64,000 bases of DNA from positions 1 through 64,000 of IMG/VR virus record IMGVR_UViG_3300032240_000608; one strand, 5' to 3'. The notes beneath the pieces were generated by a model. The model saw nothing but the letters and a program-made list of their open reading frames with translations, was not told the DNA's origin and did not search any database. The DNA is from a virus. This document shows positions 1 to 7,696 of the stretch, one piece after another; positions within the stretch are counted from its first letter, which is position 1; each line of letters begins with the position of its first letter. The position numbers were made by a program, and so were the translations under genes.

Positions 1-147
1 CGTATGTGGGTGCATCAACTTTGGATAGAAAATATCGAAGAGCACTTGACATACGGAGAAGAACCGTATAAAATAAACGAGTACTGGGAAAAGTATAAGT
101 ACTGGCTTAAAAGAGAATACAAACATCAAAAGGCGAACAATGACTGA
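1..147 (+). CDS. C-terminal fragment of an unknown protein (5' end outside window)
   Basis: An open frame runs from base 1 to a TGA at 145-147, leaving 48 residues. The tail is rich in Tyr, Trp, Lys and Glu, and no family is recognised. Its stop overlaps the start of the next gene (ATG at 140), the tight packing seen throughout this phage, which supports it as a real gene end. The true start lies upstream of the window. Confidence 0.6.
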   Translation, partial: RMWVHQLWIENIEEHLTYGEEPYKINEYWEKYKYWLKREYKHQKANND

Positions 148-361
148 CGACAAACTGCAAAGGTTGTACAATAACTATCTAGAATTTACAGACCATATGT
201 GTCTAGAAAATTCTCCAATGGAAGTTGCAGCTATTATGATGGCACAGGCATTAAGCATATACCGTACCAGTATGGACGAAGCAGATTATAACCGAATGGT
301 TGACACAATCTCTGCAAGCCGTACACAGGTAAAAACTTTCGAAACTCCGGTAATACAATGA
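140..361 (+). CDS. Small hypothetical protein, 73 aa
   Basis: I do not recognise this protein. It is acidic and predicted helical, with no membrane segment or signal peptide. Its ATG lies within the last codons of the preceding gene and its TGA overlaps the next ATG (358), so it looks translationally coupled in an operon of small genes. Such small accessory proteins are usual in T4-like early regions. Function unknown. Confidence 0.7.
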   Translation: MTDDKLQRLYNNYLEFTDHMCLENSPMEVAAIMMAQALSIYRTSMDEADYNRMVDTISASRTQVKTFETPVIQ

Positions 362-735
362 AAACACAAATTCCAGCAGAAGGGATTATGAAAACAAACG
401 ATTGGGGAGACAGCAGAGTCTATCGAATCGCTTGTAATTGCGGTGATGAAACCCATAACCATAATATGTGGGTAGAGGCCGATGACCACGATATTCAAGT
501 AACCATTTATACTACAGGCAAAACGAACTGGTGGAGTAAAACACGCTGGTATCATATTTGGACATTGCTAACCAAAGGTTATATCGATACTGAATCTGCA
601 GTACACTTGACCAAACAACAAGCACTCAATTATGCAGACACTTTAAAGTCTGCTATAAAAGACGTTGAAGCATTCCGCAGACCAAAAGAGAATTCTGCGA
701 TTATTAGAGAAGCAAACGAACAAGACTGTGTATGA
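358..735 (+). CDS. Hypothetical protein, 125 aa
   Basis: Unknown function. The N-terminal half has a CNCGDETHNH stretch (two Cys, two His), which could bind a metal, followed by a Trp-rich segment (NWWSKTRWYHIW) and a helical C-terminus. The start at 358 overlaps the previous stop. An in-frame ATG at 388, preceded by AGAAGGGA, is an alternative start giving 115 aa; both starts begin with the same ATGAAAACA, so the choice is uncertain. The 3' end overlaps the next gene by 4 bases. Confidence 0.7.
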   Translation: MKTQIPAEGIMKTNDWGDSRVYRIACNCGDETHNHNMWVEADDHDIQVTIYTTGKTNWWSKTRWYHIWTLLTKGYIDTESAVHLTKQQALNYADTLKSAIKDVEAFRRPKENSAIIREANEQDCV

Positions 736-1268
736 CCAATGTAAGTAAGAGTCCCCAACGACATTCCTTCCAGCTTGAGGCTGCTAAGGAACGTGCAGTA
801 GAAGATGGTCGGATTGAAATTCCAGAAATATACGAACAACTGTTTAAGTCTGCCAAAGAGCAAGACGAAGCTAATCTTATAGATCCAGAGTGGCAGAAAG
901 ACAATATGGAATACGACCTTCGCAGTAGCGAATGGATGTGTGCCAAAGTTCGAAGCTCTGACACCTATGCACAAAATCTCTATGCGGCTATGTGTAATAT
1001 GCAGTTCCAAAAACTGGACGTTCTTCCTATTCTTAAAAATCAACGATGGAGTGCCAGTTGGCGCCACGCCGGAGGCATTGTGGCAGATATGCAACAGAAG
1101 GGCGACTACATCGATTGGTACTGCTCCGGGATTGGAAACGAAGGATTAGGCAACGGAGATGTGAACGGAGATAAAGGATATGTTCCTGAAGGCCAAGTTA
1201 CAGAAGAAATCCGGATGGATCTAAAAGCATTGGGCTGGTTGCCTATGGAGTGGGACGACGAAGAATGA
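732..1268 (+). CDS. Hypothetical protein, 178 aa
   Basis: Unknown function. The protein is acidic with a conserved-looking C-terminal block (SWRHAGGIVADMQQKGDYID, then WYCSGIG) of a type common in T4-like phages of aquatic bacteria; this recall is from general knowledge and was not searched. It starts 4 bases inside the previous gene and its TGA overlaps the ATG at 1265. No signal peptide or membrane helix. Confidence 0.72.
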   Translation: MTNVSKSPQRHSFQLEAAKERAVEDGRIEIPEIYEQLFKSAKEQDEANLIDPEWQKDNMEYDLRSSEWMCAKVRSSDTYAQNLYAAMCNMQFQKLDVLPILKNQRWSASWRHAGGIVADMQQKGDYIDWYCSGIGNEGLGNGDVNGDKGYVPEGQVTEEIRMDLKALGWLPMEWDDEE

Positions 1269-1465
1269 GCTATATGCTTTTTGAAGTTTGGTTACTTGAT
1301 GATATTGGCCATCAAGAACTAGTAGACACCACGGCTAGCCAAAAAGAAGCATTTGAATTAGCCCAAACTAGTCTCACAGAGGATTGGGTTGAAGCAGTTG
1401 TTTATCAAGAAAATGAAGAAGGCGATAGCATTCTTATCAAACGATTTCAAAATACAGCCACTTGA
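1265..1465 (+). CDS. Small hypothetical protein, 66 aa
   Basis: Unknown acidic protein. I place the start at ATG 1265, which overlaps the preceding TGA (ATGA), rather than at ATG 1250 lying deeper in the neighbour; this matches the coupling used elsewhere. The end of the gene contains the -35 box of the promoter for the following gene. Confidence 0.65.
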   Translation: MSYMLFEVWLLDDIGHQELVDTTASQKEAFELAQTSLTEDWVEAVVYQENEEGDSILIKRFQNTAT

Positions 1466-1490
1466 CAACTGCTGAAAACGATGCTATAAT
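1462..1490 (+). promoter_or_regulatory. Consensus sigma70 promoter with extended -10
   Basis: TTGACA at 1462-1467 and TATAAT at 1485-1490 are separated by exactly 17 bases, and TGC precedes the -10 box (extended -10). This is a full match to the bacterial housekeeping promoter. It would start transcription about 30 bases upstream of the 398-aa gene at 1526, which has its own AGGAG ribosome site. Confidence 0.9.
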
Positions 1491-1525
1491 ATAAGTATTG
1501 TTTAATTAAGCATAGGAGCAATTCA

Positions 1526-2722
1526 ATGGCAAAAGCTGAAACCAAAACTCGCGTAACTAAAAAACAAGTTATCGCACATCGTACCCGTGCAGTTAAAGAT
1601 CACAGTCCGATTTGGGAAGGGTGTGAGTCTTGGGATGACAGTACATTCCATCGTTTCTTTAAACGTGCAATGGATTACTATCGTTTAGAAAGTGATATTA
1701 AAACTTACAAGCCTGTAGTGATCAAGTGGATGGAGTCAGTTGGCTGTACCAAAGCTGATATTACAGCGTTCAAGAAAGTAAAAGACAATCGTATCAGTAC
1801 CACAATGGGTGCTGTTGCTGCCTGTTTGAATCGAGGAATGACAGCCCAACGTGATGGATTCAATAGTGGGAGAGATACAGCCGCTTGGTTGCGAGCAGAG
1901 ATTGTCAAAGTTATCGCCGCCGGCAAGGATGACATTGACGAAGTTGAAGCAAAAGCCATTGAAGCTGCAAAGCCAGCAGTTTATACTCCTTCAATTCAAG
2001 AGCGTGTTCGTGAAGCAAGTTTTAAAATGACAGAAGAAATAGAGGATGCACTCGAATCTTTTGCGCAAGATCCAGAAGCGTTTGATGCTAAACAGTTCAA
2101 ACTGGTAAATTTACTCCGAGGTAAACAGGCTAAAGCTGCCCACGCTCGTATTATTAAAGACCTGTATGTTCGTCAATATGACGAGTATCTCGAAGTTGCA
2201 GAAGGTAAAGACGAACAACTCAAAGAAGGTTATAGTCATTTAAGTAAGGCACAGTTAAAAAAGATCACTGCGTTTTACAGTGAAATACTATCAGCCTGCG
2301 ATATGCTTGCACAAGAAGCTAAAATTAATCGTGTGCCACGTGCTAAGAAAGCAGTGCCAGCAGATAAGATTGTTAGCAAACTGAAATATCTAAAGAGCAA
2401 CGAGCAGTTGAAACTGGTGTCTATTAATCCAACAGATATCATCGGCGCTAAAGAACTGTGGGTGTTTAACATTAAAACCCGCAAGATTGGCAAGTATGTT
2501 GCTGACGAATACAAAGATCTCAGTGTAAAAGGCACTACAATCATTGGGTTTAACGAAATACTTAGTATTCAAAAGACACTGCGTAAACCAGAAGATCAGC
2601 TTAAAGAGTTTAAATCGGCCGGTAAAGTAGCCCTGCGTAAGTTTTTAGACGATATCAAAGCAGTAGATATCAAGCTAAACGGGCGTATTAACGAAGAAAC
2701 AATACTGCTTCGCATACAATAA
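1526..2722 (+). CDS. Conserved hypothetical protein, 398 aa, strongly promoted
   Basis: I do not recognise a family. The protein is rich in Lys, Ala and Glu, largely helical, with a basic N-terminus (KTRVTKKQVIAHRTRAVK) and no membrane segment. It stands alone between a perfect sigma70 promoter (1462-1490) and a strong intrinsic terminator (2742-2770), so it is a single-gene transcription unit expressed by unmodified host polymerase, probably early and abundantly. The ATG follows TAGGAG at a normal distance. A nucleic-acid-binding or host-takeover role would fit but is only inference. Confidence 0.8.
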   Translation: MAKAETKTRVTKKQVIAHRTRAVKDHSPIWEGCESWDDSTFHRFFKRAMDYYRLESDIKTYKPVVIKWMESVGCTKADITAFKKVKDNRISTTMGAVAACLNRGMTAQRDGFNSGRDTAAWLRAEIVKVIAAGKDDIDEVEAKAIEAAKPAVYTPSIQERVREASFKMTEEIEDALESFAQDPEAFDAKQFKLVNLLRGKQAKAAHARIIKDLYVRQYDEYLEVAEGKDEQLKEGYSHLSKAQLKKITAFYSEILSACDMLAQEAKINRVPRAKKAVPADKIVSKLKYLKSNEQLKLVSINPTDIIGAKELWVFNIKTRKIGKYVADEYKDLSVKGTTIIGFNEILSIQKTLRKPEDQLKEFKSAGKVALRKFLDDIKAVDIKLNGRINEETILLRIQ

Positions 2723-2741
2723 CAAAGTAAACACTCAGTAA

Positions 2742-2770
2742 AAAAGCGGGCCTTGTGCCCGCTTTTCATT
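2742..2770 (+). terminator. Intrinsic terminator
   Basis: A perfect 10-bp stem (AAAAGCGGGC at 2742-2751 with GCCCGCTTTT at 2757-2766) encloses a 5-base loop, with T's closing the stem. It lies 19 bases past the stop of the 398-aa gene. The A-rich left arm may also allow use on the other strand. Confidence 0.9.
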
Positions 2771-2775
2771 TATTG

Positions 2776-2803
2776 ATAAATACCTTACTAAGAGAGTATG
2801 GTA
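2776..2803 (+). promoter_or_regulatory. T4-late-type promoter box overlapping an SD-sequestering hairpin
   Basis: ATAAATA at 2776-2782 matches the T4 late -10 element (TATAAATA in T4). It overlaps a 9-position stem with one mismatch: TACCTTACT (2781-2789) against AGTATGGTA (2795-2803), loop AAGAG, just upstream of ATG 2809. The purine-rich ribosome site (about 2790-2796) falls in the loop and right arm. RNA starting at the late promoter (expected near 2788) would lack most of the left arm. Confidence 0.6.
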
Positions 2804-2808
2804 AAACT

Positions 2809-3633
2809 ATGACCACTAAAGATAAAATCGATTCAATAACTAAAAATCTAAAAGACCTCCTATCTAACAATGTGGGAACCACAGTTTCCAGCATTCAATT
2901 CGATGGCGATATCGTAGGTAAAGGATTACAATGGACTGGCAGCGGACACATAAAACAGATTGTTTTTAATACAAATCCAGACAGACTGTGCTCTTCAGAA
3001 AGTATTGACATCGCTGGAAACAAGAGTCTATTAATTGGTGGTGATGTTGTGTTGTCTGGCACTGCGCTCGGTGACACTGTAAAGCACAGTAACCTAACAC
3101 AGCTTGGCATCCTCGAGGGTCTATTAGTCGAAGGTTCAGTATCAATTAATCAATACGTTTACTTTGATTCTCAAACAAACAATCTAGGGTTTGGTACACC
3201 GAATCCTAAAGCTCAGATCAGTATTGTAGACAAAAGTCGCGAAACAGCACTTGATAAAGGGAAAGTAGGCACAATATCCAAAGATAACTTTGATATTGTT
3301 ACCAACAATATTTCAAGAATTAATGTAGCAGCATCGGGAGATATACAATTCGGCAATCCCAACCAACCGTTATCAAAGGTATCTGTACACGGTCAGTTAG
3401 CCATTAAGGTTACTAATCCAGATCCAGAGGTTGATTTACACGTCAACGGCTCTGTAAGATTTAGCGGACACTTACAAAAATATGGATCGTATCCTCCAAC
3501 TTCTGGATATCACAGTGTTGGCGATATTATTTGGAATGACCAACCAAAGATTGATTCTTATGCAGGTTGGATATGTATTAACGCAGGTGATCCCGGACGC
3601 TGGGAACCATTCGGTAAAATTGGAAATCAATAA
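2809..3633 (+). CDS. Fibre-like virion protein, paralog 1 (274 aa)
   Basis: Homologous along its length to the next gene: both begin M-T-(T/S)-KDKIDS and share the blocks GxxLxW, PDRxxSSESID, DxxxFGN and a C-terminal GDIxWNxQP...GW(I/V)C...GxPGxWxxFG. That last block resembles the terminal motif of many phage tail-fibre and tail-spike proteins. Composition is beta-rich (Gly, Ser, Asn, Val). The start at 2809 is preferred over an upstream in-frame start that would lie inside the terminator. The late-type promoter just upstream fits a structural role. Confidence 0.72.
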   Translation: MTTKDKIDSITKNLKDLLSNNVGTTVSSIQFDGDIVGKGLQWTGSGHIKQIVFNTNPDRLCSSESIDIAGNKSLLIGGDVVLSGTALGDTVKHSNLTQLGILEGLLVEGSVSINQYVYFDSQTNNLGFGTPNPKAQISIVDKSRETALDKGKVGTISKDNFDIVTNNISRINVAASGDIQFGNPNQPLSKVSVHGQLAIKVTNPDPEVDLHVNGSVRFSGHLQKYGSYPPTSGYHSVGDIIWNDQPKIDSYAGWICINAGDPGRWEPFGKIGNQ

Positions 3634-3635
3634 TT

Positions 3636-4451
3636 ATGACCAGCAAAGATAAAATAGATTCACTAGTTGAAGATCTTAAAACAGTTCTTGTACAGGGCTC
3701 AAACACATTTGACGGCGATGTTGATGGACAAGGATTACTATGGATACAACAAGACTACAATAAACAATTTGTGTTTCATCGTGGTCCGGATAGATTTTTT
3801 AGTTCTGAAAGTATCGATCTAGCACGAGACAAAGGCATCAGCGCAGATGGTGTACTGTTAGTCAATGAAAAAGAATTAGGTAAGAGCATTACAAAGAGTA
3901 ATCTAAAAGAGATTGGTAGATTACGAAAACTAGATGTTGATGGACCTTTTAGTGTCAATCAATTTTTATTCTATGATCCTAACAGCGATCGATTAGGCCT
4001 AGGAACAGATACCCCAAATGCAGCCTTTAGTATTTTTGATGAGGGCGTTGAGCTTGTATTGGGATCTAGAGAATATAACAAAGGTGGCATTGGTACTTTC
4101 AATCATACTCCACTCGAACTTGTTACTGATAACACCACGCGAATTACTATTACCGCAGGTGGTGACATCGAACTTGGCAACAAAAACTTTGATCAGATTA
4201 AAGTTTCTGTACGTGGTTCATTAAGCATTAACAGTATTAATATTGATCCTAGAGCAGACTTAGATGTTCAAGGCCCTGTAAAAATTAACGGAATATTACA
4301 TCTTAAGAGTAATGAAGTACCCAAAACCGGTAACTTCAATCAAGGCGACATAGTCTGGAATAGTCAACCACGTCCGGGTTCTAATGTCGGTTGGGTCTGC
4401 ACAAGATCCGGAGCGCCGGGCGTGTGGAACGCATTCGGTGACATCAAATAA
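3636..4451 (+). CDS. Fibre-like virion protein, paralog 2 (271 aa)
   Basis: Tandem paralog of the preceding gene, separated by 2 bases, with the same order of beta-rich blocks and the same Trp/Gly C-terminal motif (GWVCTRSGAPGVWNAFGDI). Probably a minor tail-fibre or virion decoration protein made from the upstream late promoter. The pair looks like a gene duplication followed by divergence. Its end overlaps the following gene by 14 bases if that gene starts at GTG 4438. Confidence 0.72.
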   Translation: MTSKDKIDSLVEDLKTVLVQGSNTFDGDVDGQGLLWIQQDYNKQFVFHRGPDRFFSSESIDLARDKGISADGVLLVNEKELGKSITKSNLKEIGRLRKLDVDGPFSVNQFLFYDPNSDRLGLGTDTPNAAFSIFDEGVELVLGSREYNKGGIGTFNHTPLELVTDNTTRITITAGGDIELGNKNFDQIKVSVRGSLSINSINIDPRADLDVQGPVKINGILHLKSNEVPKTGNFNQGDIVWNSQPRPGSNVGWVCTRSGAPGVWNAFGDIK

Positions 4452-5055
4452 AGCATTAGTCATTGGCAACGGTGAGAGCCGTAGATCGATTGACCTAGAA
4501 AACTATCGCAACGATTACGTTCTTGTTGGCTGTAATGCCGTACATAGAGATCTAGAAGTTGATCATTTAGTCTGTTGCGATAAGCGAATGGCTGAAGAAG
4601 CTGCTAATGCTACTGGCTATCCAACTATCTATACACGAACCGATTGGATCGCATACTTTAAATCAACGTATCCCAACGTAGAACAACTACCAGAACTACC
4701 ATATTCTGGCACTCTCAAACAAGATCAACCTATCAATTGGGGCAGTGGCGTCTATGCTTTACTGTTAGCAACCGCATTACCGGTTGACACTATCACGGTT
4801 ATCGGCTTTGATCTTTATCCGACAAACAATACTGTTAATAACATATACAAAGACACTGTGAATTATGCTAAGTCTAACAGTAAACCGGTTGACTATTCCT
4901 ATTGGGTTTATCAAATTGCCAAACTTATAGAACTAAATCCTAACAAGACCTTTCAATTTGTCAACGATGAGACCTGGGCTATCCCATCAGAATGGAAAAA
5001 ATTTAACGTACAGAGCTTGACAATAAATACCTTTACTAGTATACTAGTTCAATAG
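4438..5055 (+). CDS. MptE/DUF115-like putative glycosyl- or phosphotransferase (205 aa)
   Basis: The N-terminus reads KALVIGNGESRRSIDLE, a nucleotide-binding-like turn seen in DUF115/MptE-like proteins and in some sialyltransferase-fold enzymes. The middle contains LVGCNAVHRDLEVDHLVCCD and a later WGSGVYALLLA...ITVIGFDL block typical of that fold. I take GTG 4438 as start because conserved sequence begins there; an ATG at 4384 would overlap the neighbour by 68 bases. It could glycosylate a virion protein or a surface polymer; substrate unknown. Confidence 0.6.
   Translation: MTSNKALVIGNGESRRSIDLENYRNDYVLVGCNAVHRDLEVDHLVCCDKRMAEEAANATGYPTIYTRTDWIAYFKSTYPNVEQLPELPYSGTLKQDQPINWGSGVYALLLATALPVDTITVIGFDLYPTNNTVNNIYKDTVNYAKSNSKPVDYSYWVYQIAKLIELNPNKTFQFVNDETWAIPSEWKKFNVQSLTINTFTSILVQ
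5017..5045 (+). promoter_or_regulatory. Dual promoter: sigma70 with embedded late box
   Basis: TTGACA (5017-5022), 17 bases, TATACT (5040-5045) form a strong sigma70 promoter. The spacer contains ATAAATA (5023-5029), the late-type box used before structural genes here. The segment lies at the end of the preceding gene and reads towards queD. Two polymerase forms could start here at different times. Confidence 0.75.
5035..5048. promoter_or_regulatory. 14-bp palindrome over the -10 box (operator candidate)
   Basis: ACTAGTATACTAGT is a perfect 14-bp palindrome that covers the whole TATACT -10 box of the queD promoter. This placement is what a repressor operator would look like; it could also be chance in AT-rich DNA. 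Confidence 0.45.
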
Positions 5056-5075
5056 ACACACACATAGAGGACTCT

Positions 5076-5180
5076 ATGGCATCATCCCTCTTTAAACATT
5101 CTGCAGTCATCAAACTTGCTACCTATATAAAGGAGACTAGAGATGGCAAAATTTTTCTCAACAAAGCATTACGGTCATAA
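5076..5180 (+). CDS. Possible 34-aa leader ORF overlapping queD
   Basis: ATG 5076 follows AGAGGA at a good distance and is open for 34 codons, ending at TAA 5178-5180 inside queD in another frame. It might be a leader peptide coupling translation to queD, or a chance frame. No homology recognised. Confidence 0.3.
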   Translation: MASSLFKHSAVIKLATYIKETRDGKIFLNKALRS

Positions 5181-5592
5181 TATCGGCCTATCAGCAGTAT
5201 TTCGTCAACCTAACGCAGATCACAGTCACTGTCATTTGCTACACGGTTACAGTCTAGCATTCACTTTCACATTTGGTTGTGACACACTAGACAACAAGAA
5301 CTGGGCAGTAGACTTTGGTGGACTCAAACCACTCAAGGCCTGGTTGGAAGATCACTTTGATCATAAGTTAGCATTGGATAAAAATGATCCACATCTAGCT
5401 AAATTCCAAGAACTAGAAAAGTTAGATCTAGCAGAGATCAGAATCTTTGATGGTGTTGGTGCAGAGAAGTTTGCGGAACACGCTTTCAACTTTGCTGATC
5501 AATTGATCAGAGAAAAGACTGATAATCGTTGCTATTGCGTTAGGGTAGAATGTGCAGAACACGGTGCTAACTCGGCTATCTACGAAGGCTAA
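5143..5592 (+). CDS. queD: 6-carboxytetrahydropterin synthase-like QueD
   Basis: QueD/PTPS family enzyme converting 7,8-dihydroneopterin triphosphate to 6-carboxy-5,6,7,8-tetrahydropterin, the second step to preQ0. Visible: H12, C30 and H34 in HSHCHLLHGYS, DFGGLK, DHFDHKLALDKNDP, and VECAEHGANSAIYE at the end. The usual HGH zinc motif is HGY here (Y36 in place of the third zinc His), so metal binding may differ. Length (149 aa) is slightly above bacterial QueD. SD AAGGAG precedes ATG. Works with FolE (56995) and QueE (60935) for DpdA (51383). Confidence 0.88.
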   Translation: MAKFFSTKHYGHNIGLSAVFRQPNADHSHCHLLHGYSLAFTFTFGCDTLDNKNWAVDFGGLKPLKAWLEDHFDHKLALDKNDPHLAKFQELEKLDLAEIRIFDGVGAEKFAEHAFNFADQLIREKTDNRCYCVRVECAEHGANSAIYEG

Positions 5593-5746
5593 ACACTGCT
5601 GGCGCCTTTGGGCAAAAGCATTAGGTGAAAAGGCAGGTGTTACTGATCAGGAAGCTGATCGAATAGCACTTGTTCGAACACTTATTGTATTAACATATAT
5701 CATTACAAACCTTTTTATTATCGCTGGAGTAATTAGACATTGGTAA
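5552..5746 (+). CDS. Small conserved membrane protein, about 64 aa
   Basis: After a basic N-terminal part comes a motif CWRLWAKALGEKAG, then an acidic turn (TDQEADR) and a single hydrophobic helix near residues 43-60 (LIVLTYIITNLFIIAGVI) ending IRHW. Proteins of this pattern are common in T4-like phages of aquatic bacteria, function unknown. The exact start is uncertain: ATG 5552 overlaps the queD end by 41 bases, and GTG 5564 is also possible. It ends overlapping the TTG start of the next gene. Confidence 0.65.
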   Translation: MQNTVLTRLSTKAKHCWRLWAKALGEKAGVTDQEADRIALVRTLIVLTYIITNLFIIAGVIRHW

Positions 5747-6429
5747 CTATTCTTTGTGTTCGTTTCGGAAAGAAGTACGGTAAGGAATATGTAGAGCGAC
5801 TCCGCAATATGGTCGCAAGACATTGCACAGTTCCCTACGAGTTTGTCTGTCTAACAGATGACGAACGACCCATTGAAGGTGTTCGATTGATCGTGCAACC
5901 AAATGCAGGCTATCAAAGAGGGTGGTGGCACAAGGTTCATATGTTCGATCCGGCACTAGGACTTAAAGGTCGTGTTCTTTATTTTGATCTCGACATTGTT
6001 ATTACTAGTAATATTGATAAACTAGCCGACTATACAACAGAGTTCGTTGGCATCCGTGACTTTAATAGACAGTTCCACCCTGGCTGGAACATATTAAACA
6101 GTTCTGTAATGACCTGGTTATACCAATCAGAAAGTGACATATGGACAAAGTTTATTGAAAATCCGCAGTCGGCGCAAACACTTGCCGGCGATCAGGATTG
6201 GATTTATCGAGTAGCTAAAGATAGAATCGTGTATTACCCAAGAGATTGGATTATGAGTTACAAATGGGAAATACGATCCAAAGAAGAACTGGTGTTTATC
6301 GACGGTATTCGAAAGTTCAAAGAAAATAAAAGTCCCGAAATCCCTAAAGACTGTAGTGTACTGGTCTTTCACGGTGATCCAAAACCAGAGGACGTAACGG
6401 ATACAGTAGTCGTTGACAACTGGCGATAA
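5740..6429 (+). CDS. GT-A type glycosyltransferase (229 aa)
   Basis: Resembles family-8-like glycosyltransferases: FVCLTDD early, GWWHKVHMFDP in the middle, then VLYFDLDIVI, whose DLD is the metal/nucleotide-sugar-binding DxD motif. A later block (SSVMTW ... GDQDWIYRV) fits the acceptor side, and LVFHGDPKP near the end is typical of the fold. Start is TTG 5740, overlapping the previous stop; no in-frame ATG precedes the conserved start. Could modify DNA, virion proteins or host surface sugars. Confidence 0.75.
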   Translation: MVTILCVRFGKKYGKEYVERLRNMVARHCTVPYEFVCLTDDERPIEGVRLIVQPNAGYQRGWWHKVHMFDPALGLKGRVLYFDLDIVITSNIDKLADYTTEFVGIRDFNRQFHPGWNILNSSVMTWLYQSESDIWTKFIENPQSAQTLAGDQDWIYRVAKDRIVYYPRDWIMSYKWEIRSKEELVFIDGIRKFKENKSPEIPKDCSVLVFHGDPKPEDVTDTVVVDNWR

Positions 6430-6441
6430 AGGTGTTATACT
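6413..6441 (+). promoter_or_regulatory. Sigma70 promoter producing a leaderless mRNA
   Basis: TTGACA (6413-6418), 17 bases, TATACT (6436-6441) with TGT before the -10. The next start codon (6448) is 6 bases beyond the -10 box, exactly where transcription should begin, and no ribosome site is present near it. Confidence 0.85.
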
Positions 6442-6447
6442 AGTAGT

Positions 6448-6678
6448 ATGCAAATTACTACTCATCACAGTCAAATTCGTACAATCAAACAAGACGATTC
6501 ACGATTTCGTATCGTCGATAAGTTTACAACCTGCGGTAGAGCAGGGTTTGAAATTTCAAAACAATGCCCACGTGAGTACGGATTGATATTATCCGAATGT
6601 ATTGATCGAGGATGGATCAAGCCTGTGGCCTATATGACAGAACGTGAACTTCTTATTTCAGGATTATCTAATGGTTAA
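6448..6678 (+). CDS. Hypothetical protein, 76 aa, leaderless start
   Basis: Unknown protein with a two-Cys N-terminal half (TTCGRAGFEISKQCPREYG) and a helical C-terminus. Start ATG 6448 coincides with the expected transcription start of the promoter at 6413-6441, so the mRNA should have no 5' leader. The stop overlaps the start of the UV-damage endonuclease gene, suggesting the two are co-transcribed. Confidence 0.7.
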   Translation: MQITTHHSQIRTIKQDDSRFRIVDKFTTCGRAGFEISKQCPREYGLILSECIDRGWIKPVAYMTERELLISGLSNG

Positions 6679-7696
6679 ACGCATAGGCTTTGCCTGCAAG
6701 TGGATCGACGGCCCGTCACAAATTGATGGCATTAAACAAAAAGACAACTGCAAACAGTATAATACTGGCAGTACTACCGTTGCCTGGTTAAATAGACAGA
6801 CAACAGAAGTTGCAGAACAAAAGCTCTGGGACCTAATGGTAGGTAACATCGAAAGTGTTCGAAAACTTGTTGAAAAGGTAGGAACACTTGATGAAAATCT
6901 TAGAATGGTACGACTCAGTAGCGATATCCTTCCTGTCTACACTGAGCCTACTTGGGGCCGGTTTTGGCGGGATTCCGATGTACGAGCCTATTGCGAGAGA
7001 GCATTTCTCACCGTTGGCGATTTGGCTCGCCAGAATAATGTTCGGCTTAGTATGCACCCTGGGCAGTTTACTGTGCTGGCATCTGATTCAGATGATATTG
7101 TAAATAGATCAATTGAAGAATTTGAATACCACGTGGATATGGCTCGCTGGATGGGCTATGGTAAAACGTTTCAAGACTTTAAAATCAATGTGCATATTGC
7201 AGGCCGAAGAGGCCCAATGGGAATACGTGCTGCATTGGGCAGGATGACACCCGAAGCTCGAAATACTCTTACAATCGAAAACGATGAAATGACTTGGGGT
7301 ATCGAAGACAGTATCGAATTAGTTAATGATTGTGCGTTAGTTCTTGACATCCACCACCATTGGGTTAAGACTGGAGAATATATTGAAGCAAATGACGACC
7401 GTGTTAAAAGGGTTATTGACAGTTGGCGTGGTGTTCGCCCTGTGCTACATTATAGTGTCAGTAGGGAGGACATACTTGTTGGACACAGCACAACTGTCGC
7501 ACCCGTTCTTGAGACATTACTTCTAGAAGGATACAAAAAGCAAAAGCTCAGAGCACATTCAAACTTTTACTGGAATCCAGTAGTGAATGAATGGGCACTG
7601 AGCTTTAGAGATTCACACGATATAATGTGCGAAAGCAAGGCTAAGAATTTAGCCAGCTTTGCTCTCTACCAACAATCTTTAAGCCTGGGGCTTTGA
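6671..7696 (+). CDS. uvdE: UV-damage endonuclease UvdE/UvsE (341 aa)
   Basis: TIM-barrel DNA repair nuclease that nicks next to UV photoproducts. Family landmarks are visible in order: IGFACKW at the N-terminus, LRMVRLSSDILP, SMHPGQF, INVHIAG, TIENDEMTWG, LDIHHHW, VLHYSVSRE and a final AHSNFYWN; the His, Glu and Asp residues in these blocks are the metal ligands of the family. ATG 6671 overlaps the previous stop; an upstream in-frame start at 6644 would add 9 residues without conserved features. The 3' end overlaps the convergent gene by 18 bases. Confidence 0.9.
   Translation: MVKRIGFACKWIDGPSQIDGIKQKDNCKQYNTGSTTVAWLNRQTTEVAEQKLWDLMVGNIESVRKLVEKVGTLDENLRMVRLSSDILPVYTEPTWGRFWRDSDVRAYCERAFLTVGDLARQNNVRLSMHPGQFTVLASDSDDIVNRSIEEFEYHVDMARWMGYGKTFQDFKINVHIAGRRGPMGIRAALGRMTPEARNTLTIENDEMTWGIEDSIELVNDCALVLDIHHHWVKTGEYIEANDDRVKRVIDSWRGVRPVLHYSVSREDILVGHSTTVAPVLETLLLEGYKKQKLRAHSNFYWNPVVNEWALSFRDSHDIMCESKAKNLASFALYQQSLSLGL

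Noticed and set aside
630-1094. 154-aa minus-strand open frame
   Set aside because: Opposite to coding genes with clear overlaps and ribosome sites; Cys/Phe-rich composition of an antisense shadow.
7420-7460. TTGACA inside uvdE (also at 7334, 48836, 50695)
   Set aside because: No acceptable -10 hexamer at 16-18 bases; chance occurrences in coding sequence.
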